A stretch of DNA of 55,242 nucleotides, from the NCBI GenBank assembly GCA_910585635.1, contig CAJUFE010000029.1:1-55242 (forward strand), read 5' to 3'. A program made the position numbers and the translations under genes. Below the pieces are notes generated by a model. The model saw nothing but the letters and a program-made list of their open reading frames with translations. It was not told the DNA's origin and did not search any database. The stretch comes from an uncultured Lachnospiraceae bacterium. Lineage in GTDB: Bacteria; Bacillota; Clostridia; Lachnospirales; Lachnospiraceae. Positions 18,212-26,513 of this stretch are shown one piece after another (positions within the stretch are counted from its first letter, which is position 1; every line of letters starts with the position of its first letter).

Positions 18212-19424
18212 GGTATTGATCGCGGATGATGAGGATATCATCTGCAGAGGTCTGGCCGGCATGGTGGCGACGCGGCCGGAGCTTGAGGTGGCAGCGTTGG
18301 CGGAGGATGGGGAGATCGCGCTGGAAAAGGCGATAGATACGCGGCCCGATCTGATGCTGGTAGATATCAATATGCCGTTCCTCGATGGCCTGGAGTTTAT
18401 CGAGAGGGTCCGGGCGGCCCTGCCGGACGTGCTGATCATCATCGTTACCGGCTATGATGATTTTGCCTTTGTCCAGAAGGCGCTGCAGCTGGGGGTGGCG
18501 GATTATGTGCTGAAGCCGGTCATGGAACAGTCCTTTTTTGAAGTATTGGATAAAGCCGTCAGGCGGCTGGACAGCATGGACACATCCAAAAGATATATAG
18601 ACTGGATGGAACGGTGGGTCGTGCAGAACCGGCCCAAGCTGATCGACGACTTTCTGGACGATCTGCTCCGGGGGCGTATCGATGAGTCGGAGGCGGAAAA
18701 ACAGATGGGCTATCTGAAGATCCGGGTGCCGGTCCCCTATGAGATCTGGATCCTCCACATCTACCGGGCAAATGAATGGGAGGTCCTCCAGGAGGAGGCC
18801 GGTTGTGAGGCTGCCTGGTATCCGGCCTGCCGTGAAGTGGTGCAGGCCTGCTTTGCGCCCTATTCGGAGATCCTGTGCATCCAGACAGAGGAAGGGGCGG
18901 TGGCCGTCATCGCGGAGGTGCTCTCCGGGCAGCAGCGGGGAAAGCTGGAGCGGGCGCTCATGGACGAGGTCCGGGAGCGTCTGGAGGCAGAGCTGGAGCT
19001 GGCCCGCGGACAGGGGGAGTCGCTGGCGGGAGCGGCCGATGTTTTCAGGACGGCCATGGAGAGCTATAAAGAGAGGACCCATTATTCGGATATCGTGCTG
19101 AGGGCCATCGCCATCATCCAGAGTCAGTGGGGGGACAGTGCGCTTTCCCTAGGGTCGGTGGCAGATACGCTGTTCGTCTCAGCATCTTACTTGAGCAGGA
19201 TGTTCCACAGGGAGACCGGGGAGAATTTCGCGGCTTTTCTCACAAGGAAGCGGATCAGTGAGGCCAGGTCCTTTTTAAAGGATACCGATATGAAGATGTA
19301 CGAGATCGCCCAGAGGACGGGCTATACGTCCCAGCATTATTTCAGCAACGCGTTTAAAAAGGCGATGGGGCTTTCACCGGCAGATTATCGGAAAGGTCTT
19401 TTGGAACGAGGGGGTGCGGGATGA
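18204..19424 (+). CDS. Response regulator with AraC-type DNA-binding domain (YesN-like)
   Basis: This is the partner of the adjacent kinase (406 residues). The receiver domain has the acidic pair in IADDED, the phosphoacceptor Asp54 in LVDINMP, Thr in IVTGYDD and Lys in VLKPV. A linker of about 170 residues leads to a C-terminal AraC helix-turn-helix (from about residue 300), with SASYLSRMFHRETGENFAAFLTRKRI and the second helix-turn-helix YEIAQRTGYTSQHYFSNAFKKAMG. GGGAGGGG precedes the ATG at 18204, which overlaps the kinase end by 8 bases. It probably activates the sugar importer or its own operon. Confidence 0.92.
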   Translation: MYKVLIADDEDIICRGLAGMVATRPELEVAALAEDGEIALEKAIDTRPDLMLVDINMPFLDGLEFIERVRAALPDVLIIIVTGYDDFAFVQKALQLGVADYVLKPVMEQSFFEVLDKAVRRLDSMDTSKRYIDWMERWVVQNRPKLIDDFLDDLLRGRIDESEAEKQMGYLKIRVPVPYEIWILHIYRANEWEVLQEEAGCEAAWYPACREVVQACFAPYSEILCIQTEEGAVAVIAEVLSGQQRGKLERALMDEVRERLEAELELARGQGESLAGAADVFRTAMESYKERTHYSDIVLRAIAIIQSQWGDSALSLGSVADTLFVSASYLSRMFHRETGENFAAFLTRKRISEARSFLKDTDMKMYEIAQRTGYTSQHYFSNAFKKAMGLSPADYRKGLLERGGAG

Positions 19425-21259
19425 AGTGGAGAGAGCAGATCTTGGCGGCTGCCCTCTGCGTGGCTGTGCTGACGGGCTGTCTGTATGTGAGGACAGCGCG
19501 GGATACCAGCATCCGCTATGTGATCGGCGTATCGCTGGCCAACCTGCGAGAGCAGTGGAGACTGGTCCTGAAAAATGAACTGGAGGCTGAAGCCGCCAGA
19601 TACGAAAGTGTCCGTCTGGTCATCCTGGACGCAGCCGGAGACAGCCGGAAGCAGACGGAGGATGTGGAGCGTCTGATGAGCTTTGGGGTCGATCTTCTGA
19701 TCGTCTCGCCTGAGGATGTGGAGGCGGTGATGCCTGTGATCGGCAAGGCCCATGAGCATATCCCGGTGATCGTGCTGGATCGTGTGGCGGAAGGTTTTGA
19801 CTATTCGCTTTTTATCGGTCCGGATAACGGTCTGATCGGCCGCCAGGCAGGAGAGGTCGTGCTGGAGCTGCTGCGGGAGGACAAAAAGGAAAAGGGCCCC
19901 GTGCTGGAACTGAAGACGGACAGCTTTGCCAATGAGAGCCGGAGCGGGGATTTTTTGAAGACGATCTCCGATGCCGGTGTAAAACATCGCTCGGTCTATC
20001 TGCCAGATGCCACAAGGGACTGCGCAGAAGATCTCCTGCTGGCGAGACCGGAGCTCCTTAAAGATACGGCGGTCATTTTTGCCCAAAACGATCTCATGGC
20101 CTATGGCGCGCATCTGGCTCTGGAAAAACTGGGTATCCAGGGGATCCGGATCGTAGGGCTGGATGGATTTTCGGGCGAGGGCGGCGGATTACAGATGGTA
20201 GAGGCCGGGATCATCGATGCCACAGTGACCTGTCCCACCGGCGGCAGTGAGGCGGTCCGATATGCTATCGATATCATCAATAAAGAAAGCGGGATCCCGA
20301 AGCAGATCATCCTCCGCAGCCATAAGATCCGAACGGATAATGTGTCCTCCTATCAGAAGGAGAGCGAGAGGCCGCGGGAGAGGGGAACGGTACGGGTGGG
20401 ATATGCCCAGATCGAAGAGGAGAGCAATTGGCGGAAGGCCAGCATCGGATCGACCCGGGAAGCCGCCAGAGGGGCGGATATCGATCTGGTGATGGAATTC
20501 AATGTGCTGTCTATCGAAAAACAGAAGGAGCAGGTGCGAAAGTTCATCGCCGAGGATATGGATGTGATCGTCATATCACCGCTGGTGGCGGAGGGCTGGC
20601 AGGAGATCCTGGAGGCGGCCCGGGCGGCCCATATCCCGGTGCTGCTGATAGACCGGATGATCTCGATCGATGAGGAGCTTTATACATCCTATATCGGAGC
20701 CGATTTTGAAGAAGAGGGGCGCCGGTGCGCCCGGTGGCTGCTGCAGCAGACAGCGGATATGCCCGCGGTCTCGATCCTGGAGCTCAGGGGAACGGACGGG
20801 GCGTCTCCCGCACAGGGGAGAAAGGATGGCTTTGAGTCCGTGATCGCCGGGGACGACCGCTGCCGGATCGTCCATTCGGCGTGTGGGGATTTCAACCGGG
20901 AAGGCGGAGCACAGATCGTCCGGGACTATCTGGCGGCGGGCGGATGGGATATCGACGTGATCTTTGCCCACAATGACGAGATGGCCCTTGGTGCGATCGA
21001 GGTATTGAAGGAAAATAAGATCCAGCCGGGAGTCGATGTGAAGATCATATCGGTGGACGGTACGGCAGACGCACTGACCGCGCTGCGTAAGGGAGAGATA
21101 AACTGTGTGGTGGAATGTAATCCGCTGTTAGGACCGGAGCTGATGAAGGCGATCGCAGATCTGATGCAGGGGAAGGAATTGCCGCTGCGGATCATCACGG
21201 ATGAGATGGTGTTCACGGAGGACACCGAGGAGATGTATTTTCGGAACCGGAAGTATTGA
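19421..21259 (+). CDS. Lipoprotein with two fused sugar-binding domains
   Basis: This 612-residue protein has a signal peptide with lipobox LTGC (Cys near residue 20), then two complete periplasmic-binding-protein domains in tandem. The first spans about 30-325 (IRYVIGVSLANLREQW, VIVLDRV, IFAQNDLMAYGA). The second spans about 333-612 (VRVGYAQIEEESNWRKA, IPVLLIDRMI, IFAHNDEMALGAIEVL). The second half follows the YtfQ-like protein at 11643 closely in its binding-loop pattern; the first is more diverged. It overlaps the regulator gene by 4 bases. The likely role is an extracellular sugar receptor for the adjacent kinase rather than a second transport component; that is inferred from context. Confidence 0.85.
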   Translation: MKWREQILAAALCVAVLTGCLYVRTARDTSIRYVIGVSLANLREQWRLVLKNELEAEAARYESVRLVILDAAGDSRKQTEDVERLMSFGVDLLIVSPEDVEAVMPVIGKAHEHIPVIVLDRVAEGFDYSLFIGPDNGLIGRQAGEVVLELLREDKKEKGPVLELKTDSFANESRSGDFLKTISDAGVKHRSVYLPDATRDCAEDLLLARPELLKDTAVIFAQNDLMAYGAHLALEKLGIQGIRIVGLDGFSGEGGGLQMVEAGIIDATVTCPTGGSEAVRYAIDIINKESGIPKQIILRSHKIRTDNVSSYQKESERPRERGTVRVGYAQIEEESNWRKASIGSTREAARGADIDLVMEFNVLSIEKQKEQVRKFIAEDMDVIVISPLVAEGWQEILEAARAAHIPVLLIDRMISIDEELYTSYIGADFEEEGRRCARWLLQQTADMPAVSILELRGTDGASPAQGRKDGFESVIAGDDRCRIVHSACGDFNREGGAQIVRDYLAAGGWDIDVIFAHNDEMALGAIEVLKENKIQPGVDVKIISVDGTADALTALRKGEINCVVECNPLLGPELMKAIADLMQGKELPLRIITDEMVFTEDTEEMYFRNRKY

Positions 21260-21281
21260 AGAAGGGAAAGAAATGAATGTG

Positions 21282-21320
21282 GGATATATCCGGTAAAAAG
21301 GATATATCCTGCATTTTTTA
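21282..21320 (+). terminator. Terminator after the sensor operon
   Basis: The self-complementary GGATATATCC occurs twice (21282-21291 and 21300-21309) separated by an A-rich loop and followed by a T-rich tract, making an intrinsic terminator. Confidence 0.75.
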
Positions 21321-21506
21321 TTACTATGAAAGTCTGCCGCCGTGTAGGCGGCTTAAGTCCAGGTATCCCAAATGCGCCCGCCAGACTTTCATGGGTGGTG
21401 ATGCATCCGCCCGTCGGGTGCATGCAGGTTTACTTTGAAGAGATCGACCAGTGAGCAGGCGCTCATGCCGCTATGATCTAACCATTAGTTCAATGACATT
21501 TCATAC
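21321..21506 (+). other. Convergent intergenic region with several hairpins
   Basis: No gene is evident. An 11-bp arm ATGAAAGTCTG (from about 21325) is repeated in inverse orientation as CAGACTTTCAT about 60 bases on. It encloses a small GCCGCC/GGCGGC hairpin and is followed by TGCATCCG/CGGGTGCA and TGAGC/GCTCA hairpins. The region lies between the 3' ends of two converging genes and may simply be a terminator cluster or a decayed repeat. Confidence 0.5.
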
Positions 21507-22064
21507 CTATATGCCCAGCTCTGTGAAGTCGATCCACAGATCATCATAGATATTAACCTTGATCTTGTCCTGGAGAGTGTGAGTTGTAACCTCAAATTTG
21601 GTTTCTTCCAGGTGATAAACAAATACCGTTTTCTTAATAGGGTCAATGATCCAGTATTCTCTCACTCCAGCATCAGCATACAAGTTCAGCTTGCGGATAT
21701 AGTCGTGACTGGCAGTGGTTGGAGAAATGATCTCTATGATCCAGTCTGGCGCTCCGGTACAGCCCCGGTCTGTCAGTTTATTGGGGTCACAGATCACGCT
21801 GATATCTGGTTCCACCACGTTTCTGTCATCGTCTGAAAACAGTTTGACGGCAAATGGGGCTGGGTAGACTTCACAAGGGCCGCCTTTAGAACGGATATAG
21901 TTGAAAATGGTATTATTGACAGCGTTTAATATTTTTTGATGTAACCTGCTGGGAGCCGCCATATGATAGATCTGGCCGTCTATCAGTTCGGCTCTGACGT
22001 TCTCCGGGAGGTTGTAGTAGTCCTCTTCCGTGTAAATGTCTGTGCGGGCTAATGCATCTGACAT
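21507..22064 (-). CDS. Uma2-family (DUF820) putative nuclease
   Basis: This 185-residue protein has the Uma2/DUF820 pattern: YTEEDYYNLPENVRAELIDGQIY, then VEPDISVICD, then PDWIIEIISPTTASHDYIRKLNLYADAGVREYWIIDP, which carries the PD-(D/E)XK-like acidic and lysine residues. The fold is that of a restriction-like endonuclease; the biological role of the family is largely unknown. AAAGGAGC lies upstream of the start. It follows the small XRE regulator gene with a 33-base gap on the same strand, so the two are probably one transcript. Confidence 0.85.
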   Translation of the reverse strand: MSDALARTDIYTEEDYYNLPENVRAELIDGQIYHMAAPSRLHQKILNAVNNTIFNYIRSKGGPCEVYPAPFAVKLFSDDDRNVVEPDISVICDPNKLTDRGCTGAPDWIIEIISPTTASHDYIRKLNLYADAGVREYWIIDPIKKTVFVYHLEETKFEVTTHTLQDKIKVNIYDDLWIDFTELGI

Positions 22065-22097
22065 AGTGATGCTCCTTTCTGGGGGGGTGAGAAAATG

Positions 22098-22307
22098 TCA
22101 AATTATTGTACCATCTGGAAATTCAAATTCCGCTTTCCATGTGCCGTCTAAAACCTCCGCTATTTTTTCAAGCTCTTCTTTCGTAAGGGTATTTCTTTTT
22201 ACTTTTTGATTGAGGTTAGATGGGGTAGTTCCGATCCTACGTGCCAATTCGGCTTGGCTTATGCCTTTATATGATAATGCCATACCTATTTTTTGTGCAA
22301 TTGTCAT
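22098..22307 (-). CDS. Small XRE-type helix-turn-helix regulator
   Basis: The 69-residue protein is almost entirely one HTH_3 domain: MALSYKGISQAELARRIGTTPSNLNQKVKRNTLTKEELEKIAEVLD, then a short acidic tail. Such proteins bind DNA as dimers, often repressing their own promoter. GAGGTG precedes the start and a near-consensus promoter lies directly upstream. It is co-directional with the Uma2 gene. Confidence 0.88.
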   Translation of the reverse strand: MTIAQKIGMALSYKGISQAELARRIGTTPSNLNQKVKRNTLTKEELEKIAEVLDGTWKAEFEFPDGTII

Positions 22308-22326
22308 AATGTCACCTCTTAATACT

Positions 22327-22355
22327 ATTATATATCGATCACTTTATAAAATCAA
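22327..22355 (-). promoter_or_regulatory. Promoter for the XRE-Uma2 pair
   Basis: Read on the minus strand, TTGATT (22355-22350) and TATAAT (22332-22327) are separated by exactly 17 bases in an AT-rich stretch. The site lies about 20 bases upstream of the XRE start codon. Confidence 0.75.
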
Positions 22356-22617
22356 TGAAAATATAAAAAATATTAAGCAAACTATAAATGTATTTTTTTG
22401 CTTGGGATCTTAGCAAGTGGCAAACTCGGGAGGTGATGGATCTGATAAAAAAGAGATATTTGATCGTATTTTAGATAAAGTGAACAGATGTTGTCGCAAG
22501 AGAGTGGAAATAAATGGTTGGATCTGGTCGAAGGTTGTGTTATATTGGTATGTAGATGATCTTAGAGGATCATCACTCCGGCGCGAACGCTGGAGTGATC
22601 AAGGGGGATAAGAGCTT
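22356..22617 (+). other. AT-rich intergenic region with a strong hairpin
   Basis: There is no convincing gene. Just before the KilA-N fragment, CACTCCGGCG (about 22574-22583) pairs with CGCTGGAGTG with a four-base loop and one mismatch, and GATGATC/GGATCATC can form beside it. The stem has no T-run and may be the leader of the truncated gene. Confidence 0.5.
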
Positions 22618-22821
22618 ATGAAAAAATACAAGATCAACGCCAATGGGACAGAGATAGGTGTATGGGGCAACGTGGCAGATGAGGAAGCATACATCTCCTT
22701 AACGGACATTGCAAAATACAGGGATCCGGATTTTAAACCCACCGAATTCGGTAGGTTTAGATTTGAGTCAGGTGATAACGCTTTTGGGATCGCGCATCGG
22801 CGGAAGAACTGGTCATGCTGA
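22618..22821 (+). pseudogene. Truncated KilA-N domain protein
   Basis: The first 40 or so residues (MKKYKINANGTEIGVWGNVADEEAYISLTDIAKY) match the start of KilA-N domain proteins of phage and mobile-element origin. The sequence then jumps within about five residues to DPDFKPTEFGRFRFESG, which in intact relatives comes after a further block (the N-terminal KilA-N core). The C-terminal wing is replaced by a frameshifted end (HRRKNWSC, stop at 22821). I read this as an internal deletion plus a frameshift. The ATG is uncertain because no strong ribosome site was seen. Confidence 0.65.
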
Positions 22822-22952
22822 TCGATCTGGAGGATACGAATGCAGACCTGATCGGGCAGGGGATCCTCCGTATCAGGAGGCGGGAAGCTGGCGCCATATT
22901 GATGGCTTCGAAAATCCTACAGCGACCTGAAAAAGAAAGGAGCAGTTTATGA
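22815..22952 (+). CDS. Short unassigned open frame before the DUF1810 gene
   Basis: An ATG at 22815 opens a 45-codon frame (MLIDLEDTNADLIGQGILRI...) that is also open upstream to about 22794 and ends at 22950-22952, overlapping the next gene's ATG. The composition is protein-like (amphipathic, charged). I do not recognise it. It may be the 3' remnant of a gene whose front was lost when the KilA-N fragment formed, since it begins where that fragment loses its frame. Confidence 0.3.
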   Translation: MLIDLEDTNADLIGQGILRIRRREAGAILMASKILQRPEKERSSL

Positions 22953-23386
22953 AGGATACAGACCTGCAGCGATTTCTTGACGCCCAGGAAGGGAGCTATG
23001 ACCAGGCATTGGCGGAGATTCGGGGCGGGCGCAAGCGCAGCCATTGGGTCTGGTACATTTTTCCTCAGATCACAGGGCTGGGCATGAGCAGTATGGCACA
23101 GCATTATTCTATAAAAGATCTTCAGGAGGCCAGGGACTATCTGTCCCAACCGGTGCTCCAAAAGCGGCTCCTGGAGATCTCAATGGCGCTCCTAAAGCTG
23201 GAGAGCAACGATCCCAGGGCGGTCATGGGGTATCCCGACGATCTGAAGCTTAGGTCCTGCATGACGCTGTTTATGGCAGCGGAGCCGGATAACAGAGTGT
23301 TCCAGAAGGTGCTGGATAAGTTCTTCGAAGGGAGAACGGACCGGCGGACGGAGGAGATCTTGAGGGGACAAGAACGGGGAGCGTGA
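22949..23386 (+). CDS. DUF1810 family protein
   Basis: The 145-residue protein has the DUF1810 signature: DLQRFLDAQEGSYDQALAEIRGGRKRSHWVWYIFPQITGLGMSSMAQHYSI, then EARDYLSQPVLQKRLLEI and LKLRSCMTLF. The family is small, helical, cytoplasmic and of unknown function. AAAGGAGC lies about 6 bases before the ATG. It sits in a pocket of decayed mobile-type genes. Confidence 0.88.
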   Translation: MKDTDLQRFLDAQEGSYDQALAEIRGGRKRSHWVWYIFPQITGLGMSSMAQHYSIKDLQEARDYLSQPVLQKRLLEISMALLKLESNDPRAVMGYPDDLKLRSCMTLFMAAEPDNRVFQKVLDKFFEGRTDRRTEEILRGQERGA

Positions 23387-23392
23387 TGGGAT

Positions 23393-23806
23393 GTGCGTCT
23401 AGATAAAGATATCTTATTTGGGATAGTTGAGGGGAATGGTCGGTTTATAGATCCGTTCGAAGTCCCGGAGCCTTATTTTATCCTGGATGCTCATGGCATC
23501 GACGAGGACCACGATGCTAAGATCATCACATTATATTATGAAAGATTACGGTATGCTGTTGACCATGCGGATCTACTGATAGAAGGTGTTTTTGATGATA
23601 GGTTTTATGATCTTTATGGAGTAGATAGGGATCTGATCGGATCCCCAGCTCAGATGTGTTCAGAGCTTTACTTTGACTCTTTTTCACTTGATATAGAGGA
23701 CTATTCTGTCTGTGCTTATCTTTCAAACCGACAATTTATGTTTGGCCATTTTATCGAAGTGATGTGGGATAGTGGCTGGGAGGTCAAAAGTGTATGGATC
23801 AACTAG
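23393..23806 (+). CDS. Hypothetical acidic protein (137 aa)
   Basis: The frame begins with GTG at 23393, six bases after the DUF1810 stop, with only a weak ribosome site. The product is acidic and aromatic-rich (EPYFILDAHGIDEDHDAKIITLYYERLRYAVDHADLLIEGVF, ending MWDSGWEVKSVWIN), with no membrane segment. I do not recognise a family. It resembles immunity-type or cell-surface-unrelated cytoplasmic proteins often seen singly in accessory islands, but that is only an impression. Confidence 0.6.
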   Translation: MRLDKDILFGIVEGNGRFIDPFEVPEPYFILDAHGIDEDHDAKIITLYYERLRYAVDHADLLIEGVFDDRFYDLYGVDRDLIGSPAQMCSELYFDSFSLDIEDYSVCAYLSNRQFMFGHFIEVMWDSGWEVKSVWIN

Positions 23807-23911
23807 AGCATAGTCTGTTAAAAGAAAAAGGGATACAGACCTGGATTAAAAGAAATGCTGAGAAGATAGAAATGGAAAGATGAAGTGTCCCAGAAGAAAG
23901 GGGAATGCGCG

Positions 23912-24873
23912 ATGAGGCAGACGGTAGGGATAGGCCATCAGGATTTTGAGACGGTGCGAACGAGGGATATCTTTTATATTGATAAGACCGTAAAGTAAAG
24001 GCCTGGTATGATGGTTTTACTTTTGGGGGACTGACAGATATCTATAATCCATGGTCGATCATCAATTATCTGAGCAAGAAAAAGTTAGGCGCTTATTGGG
24101 CGAACACCAGCTCTAACAGTCTGGTGGGAAAGCTGATCCGGGAGGGGAGCAGAGAGGTCAAGCAGACCATGGAAGAGCTCTTGTCGGGAGGGACATTGGT
24201 CACGGAGATCGATGAGCAGATCGTCTACAGCCAGCTTTTTTCGAAACGGAACGCGGTCTGGAGTCTGCTGCTGGCCAGCGGCTATCTAAAGGTCATGGGG
24301 GTAGAGTTTGCAGAGCGGACAGGGCGGACTCATTATACGTTGGGATTGACCAATAAGGAGGTACGGATCATGTTCGAGACCATGATCCGGGACTGGTTCG
24401 CGGCCCAGGAGGACCACTATAATGACTTCATCAAGGCCCTGCTCTTAGGTGATATCGATGCTATGAACACCTATATGGAGAAGGTAGCGATGGAGATGTT
24501 CAGCTATTTTGACACAGGGAGAGCGCCTTCTGGAGAGGAGCCGGAACGTTTTTACCATGGCTTTGTCTTGGGGTTGATGGTGGAGTTGGCGGACCGGTAT
24601 GTACTGACCTCTAACCGGGAGAGTGGCTTTGGGCGGTATGATGTGATGCTGGAGCCATTGGATCCACAGCAGGATGACGGGATCGTCCTGGAATTTAAGG
24701 TGTTCCAGCCGAAGCGGGAAAAGAGTCTGGAGGATACGGCAGCAGCGGCGTTAGAGCAGATCCGGGAAAAAAAGTATGGGACGGCGTTGATCGCCAAAGG
24801 GATACCAGGAGAAAAGATCAGGAACTATGGTTTTGCTTTCCGGGGGAAGGAGGTGTTGATCGCAGGAGAGTAG
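23912..24873 (+). pseudogene. AAA-ATPase/PD-(D/E)XK nuclease-like gene with large internal deletion
   Basis: The N terminus MRQTVGIGHQDFETVRTRDIFYIDKT is the standard start of a large Firmicutes/Bacteroidetes family (an AAA-ATPase-like domain plus a C-terminal PD-(D/E)XK nuclease, usually over 500 residues). It stops at 23996-23998. The family's later part resumes at once in another frame with VKAWYDGFTFGGLTDIYNPWSI and runs to 24873, including the nuclease core GFGRYDVMLEPLD...GIVLEFKVFQP. The ATPase section (roughly 280 residues) is missing. The junction carries the small duplication GTAAAGTAAAG. The product is presumably non-functional unless the C-terminal part is translated alone. Confidence 0.8.
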
Positions 24874-24891
24874 AAAGGCCACAGGAACTAT

Positions 24892-24920
24892 TTGCATTTT
24901 CACAGGCAGTATACTATAAT
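24892..24920 (+). promoter_or_regulatory. Strong promoter for the BtuFCD/FecBCD-type operon
   Basis: TTGCAT (24892-24897), a 17-base spacer and a perfect TATAAT (24915-24920). Transcription would start near 24927, giving a ~320-base leader before the binding-protein gene. Confidence 0.8.
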
Positions 24921-24926
24921 GACCTA

Positions 24927-25020
24927 AACTCCAGTGTCATCGACTTAATAAGGAACAATGGGAAGATCATTGACAGCTTACACCTGAGGTAAGGCGGACG
25001 AGATCCCAGGATGCCATTGT
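24927..25020 (+). promoter_or_regulatory. Compact cobalamin-riboswitch-like leader
   Basis: Just downstream of the predicted transcription start lies AATAAGGAA (24947-24955), then a 5-bp hairpin CAATG/CATTG whose loop carries GGAAGAT. Then comes a hairpin CTTAC/GTAAG ending in GAGGTAAGG, and a CAGGATGCC stretch. The order parallels the AdoCbl riboswitch core (AATAGGGAA, hairpin, GCGGTAAGG in E. coli btuB), but the usual peripheral stems are missing, so it would be a short variant. The position before a corrinoid/iron importer fits. A covariance-model search is needed. The rest of the leader has a tandem 12-bp repeat (ATGGATCATCAG twice) and an AAGTC/GACTT hairpin. Confidence 0.45.
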
Positions 25021-25244
25021 GGACGGAGCGGGGATGGATCATCAGATGGATCATCAGACCGGCTCTGGACCCATGAGAAGGCGGGAGCGAGGATGAGGCC
25101 AAGTCCTAAGACTTGCTGGAGTCATCTTACGACTTCCTGGTAAGAGGAAGGAGAAAGGGGATCGGGTGTATGAGGACAGGATAAGACTGCGGCAGGATAA
25201 AGAAGAAAAGAGACAGACACACAAGAGGAAAGGAAGAGGATAGC

Positions 25245-26501
25245 ATGAAGAGAAGAACAGTACATGCATTCCTGTGTGCCGCGATGATCGCGGGTCTTGC
25301 TGCAGGATGCGGAGCAGGAGAACAGGGAACAGAGACGAAGGGAACAGCGGCAGATGCAGGAACAGGAACCGGGGCGGCGGCAGATGTCGGAGTAGAGACT
25401 GGAGCCGGAGAAGGAACTGGGGCAGCGGCAAGTGCAGGAGCCGGGGTAGCGGCTGGGAGTGCGGATGGGACCGGCGGGGCTGAAGGAACAGCCGGGAAGG
25501 ATGCGGCTGGCACAGGTGCGGGAACAGAAGGGACTGGAGCAACGGCAGGTGCAGAAGCTGAGACCAGGGGCGCGGACGAGGATACTGGCGCCTACACCCC
25601 GGTCACGATCACGTTGAACCTGGAGCGGTCCGGCCTGGGGGAAAATGTGGAGTATACCTTCAAAGAGAAGCCCTCCCATGTGGTGGCCTCAGGGGACCAG
25701 ATGGCGGACTTCTTTTTTGACCTGGAGGTGGAGGACTGCATGGCGGGCTACACCAAGGGATCGGCCTGGAGCTTAGTCTCCCAGTACCCGGCAAGGGACC
25801 AGGTCCCTCAGCTTTTAGCGCCGGGTAAGGGGCTTAGCCACATGTCCAAGGAGGAGCTCTTAGCCACAGGCTGCGACTTTCTGATCGGCTGGGATTCGGT
25901 ATTTTCCGATAAAAATTTTGATCCCGGGTTCTGTAGGGAAAATGGGATCGCCATGTACTTCCCCTATGTCTGCAGTGACAGCGCGACCTTTGAGGACCTG
26001 TACAAGGACTATGAGACCCTGGGGCAGATCTTCGGGGCAGAGGAGCTGGCGGCGGAGAAGATCCAGGCCATGAAGGATCAGCTCCGGGACGTGCGGGAGG
26101 CCCTGGGCCAGGAGGCTTATGAGGATCCGGTAAAGGTATTTGTCTATGATTCCGGCGAGGATGCCCCCTTTACGGCCTGTCAGGGCATGCCCGGGGATAT
26201 CTTAAAGCTGGCCGGAGGGATCTCCATCTTTGACGATATCGAAGCCGGATGGGCCACGCCCTCCTGGGAGGAAGTGGTGGAGAGGGATCCGGAGGTGATC
26301 TTGATCCTGGATTACGAAGGAGACGGGGAGGTGGAGGAGAAGATCCAGTTCCTCAAGACCAACGACGCCACCAAGGACCTGACCGCCGTCAAGGAGGGGA
26401 GGATCTGCTCTGCCTGCTGCGCAGATATGCAGGGTTCTGCTGGTTCCGCGGGGACGGTCGCCGCGATCGCCCGGCAGCTGTACCCGGAACAGTTCCGATA
26501 G
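25245..26501 (+). CDS. ABC transporter substrate-binding lipoprotein, cobalamin/iron-complex type
   Basis: This is a lipoprotein of the TroA/BtuF-like fold (418 residues). It has a signal peptide with lipobox LAAGC (Cys near residue 22). A very long Ala/Gly/Thr/Glu spacer of about 95 residues follows, and then the binding domain from about residue 120: EKPSHVVASGDQMADFFFDLEVEDCMAGYTKGSAWS, LLATGCDFLIGWDSVFSDKNF and VILILDYEG. Lobes joined by a long helix fit a rigid importer of corrinoids or siderophores. The upstream riboswitch-like element, if real, favours cobalamin. AGGAAGAGGAT precedes the ATG. Confidence 0.85.
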   Translation: MKRRTVHAFLCAAMIAGLAAGCGAGEQGTETKGTAADAGTGTGAAADVGVETGAGEGTGAAASAGAGVAAGSADGTGGAEGTAGKDAAGTGAGTEGTGATAGAEAETRGADEDTGAYTPVTITLNLERSGLGENVEYTFKEKPSHVVASGDQMADFFFDLEVEDCMAGYTKGSAWSLVSQYPARDQVPQLLAPGKGLSHMSKEELLATGCDFLIGWDSVFSDKNFDPGFCRENGIAMYFPYVCSDSATFEDLYKDYETLGQIFGAEELAAEKIQAMKDQLRDVREALGQEAYEDPVKVFVYDSGEDAPFTACQGMPGDILKLAGGISIFDDIEAGWATPSWEEVVERDPEVILILDYEGDGEVEEKIQFLKTNDATKDLTAVKEGRICSACCADMQGSAGSAGTVAAIARQLYPEQFR

Positions 26502-26513
26502 GGGCGGCCTGTG

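Noticed and set aside
22417..22611. Plus-strand open frame of 64 codons before the KilA-N fragment
   Set aside because: No convincing start or family; it runs through AT-rich leader DNA and a hairpin.
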